The notes beneath the pieces are model-generated. The model made no database searches, was not told where the DNA came from, and saw only the letters and a program-made list of their open reading frames with translations. From assembly GCA_052067355.1 (NCBI GenBank), contig JBQHQH010000011.1, positions 1 through 64,000 of the forward strand: 64,000 bases of DNA, in the 5' to 3' direction. Both the position numbers and the translations under genes were made by a program. Source of the DNA: CABMKH01 sp040797625 (GTDB lineage: Bacteria > Bacillota > Clostridia > Tissierellales > Tissierellaceae). The stretch's first letter is position 1. Each line of letters begins with the position of its first letter. This document shows positions 62,306-64,000 of the stretch, in pieces.

Positions 62306-64000
62306 ATGGATAGATTATTGTTAGATGACTTTACGAAATATAAATTTCTATCAGGTATAGAATTTTCTCCTAATGGACTCTATACTGGCTTTATATGCCA
62401 TGAGATAGATCTAGAAGAAAATAAGTATCTATCCAACATATATGTATTAAATTCAAAAGATACAAGGCCTTTAAAACTGACATCCTTGGGAAAAGAAAGT
62501 TCTTTTATATGGAAAGATAACAACACCATCTTATTTCCAAGCATAAGAGATAAAAAAGACATAGATAGAAAAGAAAAAGGTGAAAACTTTACCTGTTTCT
62601 ATGAAATCAATATAGAAGGCGGAGAGGCAAATAAATCCTTCGAAATTCCATTAGAAGTAGATGATATAAAATTCTTAGATAGTGAAAATATCATCTTAAC
62701 AGGTGGATTTCCCAACCACACAAATAAAGATGAAGATTTTATAATCCTAGATGAAATCCCATTCTGGGACAACGGATTAGGATTTTCCAATAAGAAGAGA
62801 AATCGTCTATATATCTTCAATCTAAAAGATAAAAGTCTAAGACCTATAACAGATAAATTTACTGATGTATATGAATATAAGCTAAATAAGAAAAGAGATA
62901 CGGCAATTTTAATCACCAATTCCTATATAGATAAAAAATATATTAAAACAGAGCTACAACTATATAACATTCTAGAAGATACATTGACTAAAATCTCTCC
63001 TTTTGACAATTTTGCCTATCACTATGCAGATTTTATAGATGACAAAATCTGTTTTGTTGGTAGCGATATGAAGTCCTTTGGAATCAATGAAAATCCTCAT
63101 TTCTACTTAACAGACTATAATGGATATGACACGAAGAAAATATCCAAAGATGATTTTAATTTTAGTACTTGGAATTCTATAGGCTCTGACTGTAGATATG
63201 GAAATTCTTTGACCATGAGAGTCTCTGGGGAATATCTATACTTTGTAACTACTGAAGGGGATTCTTCATTTATAAATAGAATAGATGAAAAAGGGAGAAT
63301 CGACAAATTGACTAATAAGAAGGGATCTATAGATGGATTAGATGTCTATGGAGATAAGATTCAATTTATAGGTTTAAGAAATCTGAAACTCCAAGAATTA
63401 TATTCCCTTGACAACAAAACTGAAATACAACTTACCCACTTTAATGATTGGATTCAAAGGGAAAAGACATTGTCTATACCTGAAAAGCTCACATTCAAAA
63501 CTGAAGATGAAACTCTAATAGAAGGTTGGGTCATGAAACCAATAGGGTTTACACCTGGAGAAGATTATCCTGCCATATTGAATATCCATGGTGGTCCCAA
63601 AACCGCCTATGGAGAAGTATTTTTTCATGAAATGCAGTATTGGGCAAATGAGGGATATGTAGTATTCTTCTGTAATCCTAGAGGTAGTGATGGTAGAGGA
63701 AATGAATTTGCAGATATTCGTGGAAAATATGGTTCCATAGATTACGATGATATCATGAACTTTACAGATCTAGTATTGGAAAAATATCATTTCATTGATA
63801 GAAATCGAATTGGAGTCACAGGTGGTTCTTATGGAGGATTTATGACTAATTGGATAATTGGACATACAAACCGATTTAAAGCTGCAGCATCTCAGAGGAG
63901 CATCTCTAATTGGGTCTCTAAGTTTGGTACTACAGATATAGGATATTATTTTGTAGATGATCAAATAGGTGGGACTCCTTGGAATAATGTTGAAAGACTT
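62306..64000 (+). CDS. S9 family peptidase (prolyl oligopeptidase/acylaminoacyl type), 3' end outside window
   Basis: The frame is open from ATG 62306 (GGAGGG upstream) to the window edge: 565 residues are present and the C-terminus is missing. The first about 390 residues form a beta-propeller-like region. The catalytic alpha/beta-hydrolase part begins near GEDYPAILNIHGGPKTAYGEV, with the nucleophile in GGSYGG (Ser508, codon 63827-63829). The Asp and His of the triad should lie beyond the edge. The enzyme cleaves short peptides in the cytosol and fits the peptide-using lifestyle seen elsewhere in the window. Confidence 0.9.
   Translation, partial: MDRLLLDDFTKYKFLSGIEFSPNGLYTGFICHEIDLEENKYLSNIYVLNSKDTRPLKLTSLGKESSFIWKDNNTILFPSIRDKKDIDRKEKGENFTCFYEINIEGGEANKSFEIPLEVDDIKFLDSENIILTGGFPNHTNKDEDFIILDEIPFWDNGLGFSNKKRNRLYIFNLKDKSLRPITDKFTDVYEYKLNKKRDTAILITNSYIDKKYIKTELQLYNILEDTLTKISPFDNFAYHYADFIDDKICFVGSDMKSFGINENPHFYLTDYNGYDTKKISKDDFNFSTWNSIGSDCRYGNSLTMRVSGEYLYFVTTEGDSSFINRIDEKGRIDKLTNKKGSIDGLDVYGDKIQFIGLRNLKLQELYSLDNKTEIQLTHFNDWIQREKTLSIPEKLTFKTEDETLIEGWVMKPIGFTPGEDYPAILNIHGGPKTAYGEVFFHEMQYWANEGYVVFFCNPRGSDGRGNEFADIRGKYGSIDYDDIMNFTDLVLEKYHFIDRNRIGVTGGSYGGFMTNWIIGHTNRFKAAASQRSISNWVSKFGTTDIGYYFVDDQIGGTPWNNVERL

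Overview
The window looks like chromosomal DNA of a low-GC, Gram-positive, spore-forming anaerobe, probably class Clostridia or Tissierellia. The evidence is very AT-rich intergenic DNA, strong AGGAGG ribosome sites, GTG and TTG starts, a CIRCE operator at groESL, the redox repressor Rex, a Spo0E-type phosphatase, and many peptide, amino-acid and N-acyl-amino-acid catabolic genes. The genus assignment is inference. No rRNA, tRNA or CRISPR array was found.

Layout. 1-1.4 kb: remnants of insertion sequences; the 5' end of a DDE transposase is cut by the edge of another element and its 3' end runs into a broken small ORF. 1.4-3.9 kb: guaA (ATP-pyrophosphatase part only, no glutaminase domain) and guaB. 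4.0-6.7 kb: a four-gene ECF sigma / anti-sigma / membrane-protein operon. 6.9-9.5 kb: an M20 amidohydrolase with a small membrane protein, a permuted papain-fold protein, and a tiny spo0E-like gene enclosed by an inverted repeat. 9.6-12.5 kb: groEL-groES under CIRCE, and a DUF554 membrane protein. 12.8-20.4 kb: a Bce-type peptide-sensing and detoxification module (ABC permease/ATPase plus kinase/regulator), then a DUF3160 lipoprotein with a VCBS-like partner. 20.5-26.5 kb: an 8-oxoguanine glycosylase and a four-gene sugar/nucleoside-type ABC importer with a DUF3798 binding protein. 26.8-29.8 kb: rex, a small Cys-rich protein and an ABC-F ATPase. 30-32.7 kb: tsaE-tsaB-rimI-tsaD (tRNA t6A). 32.8-33.6 kb: a GntR/YtrA regulator followed by the wreck of its ABC transporter. 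33.9-34.9 kb: ribU behind an FMN riboswitch, with an 83-bp tandem duplication in the leader.

34.9-48.6 kb is the main catabolic region. Two operons (M20 hydrolase + YfcC transporter + CdsB-type desulfidase; PatB-type C-S lyase + dicarboxylate/amino-acid symporter) each have a well-formed sigma-54 promoter and lie beside a PrpR-type sigma-54 activator. This suggests one regulon for taking up and breaking down N-acylated or S-conjugated cysteine-like compounds (inference). Next come YjiG/YjiH-like membrane proteins with a third M20 hydrolase, and a secreted FMN-binding fumarate-reductase-like lipoprotein. 48.8-52.5 kb: a YesM/YesN two-component pair and an amidohydrolase. 52.5-60.3 kb: a soluble kinase with tex, prfB (with its programmed frameshift), secA and hpf. 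60.4-64 kb: a cluster of DnaA-box matches, a 567-residue protein that I do not recognise, and an S9 prolyl-oligopeptidase running off the end.

Two families of dispersed intergenic palindromes (called A and B here) recur through the window and sometimes sit next to each other. They are probably REP- or MITE-like units.
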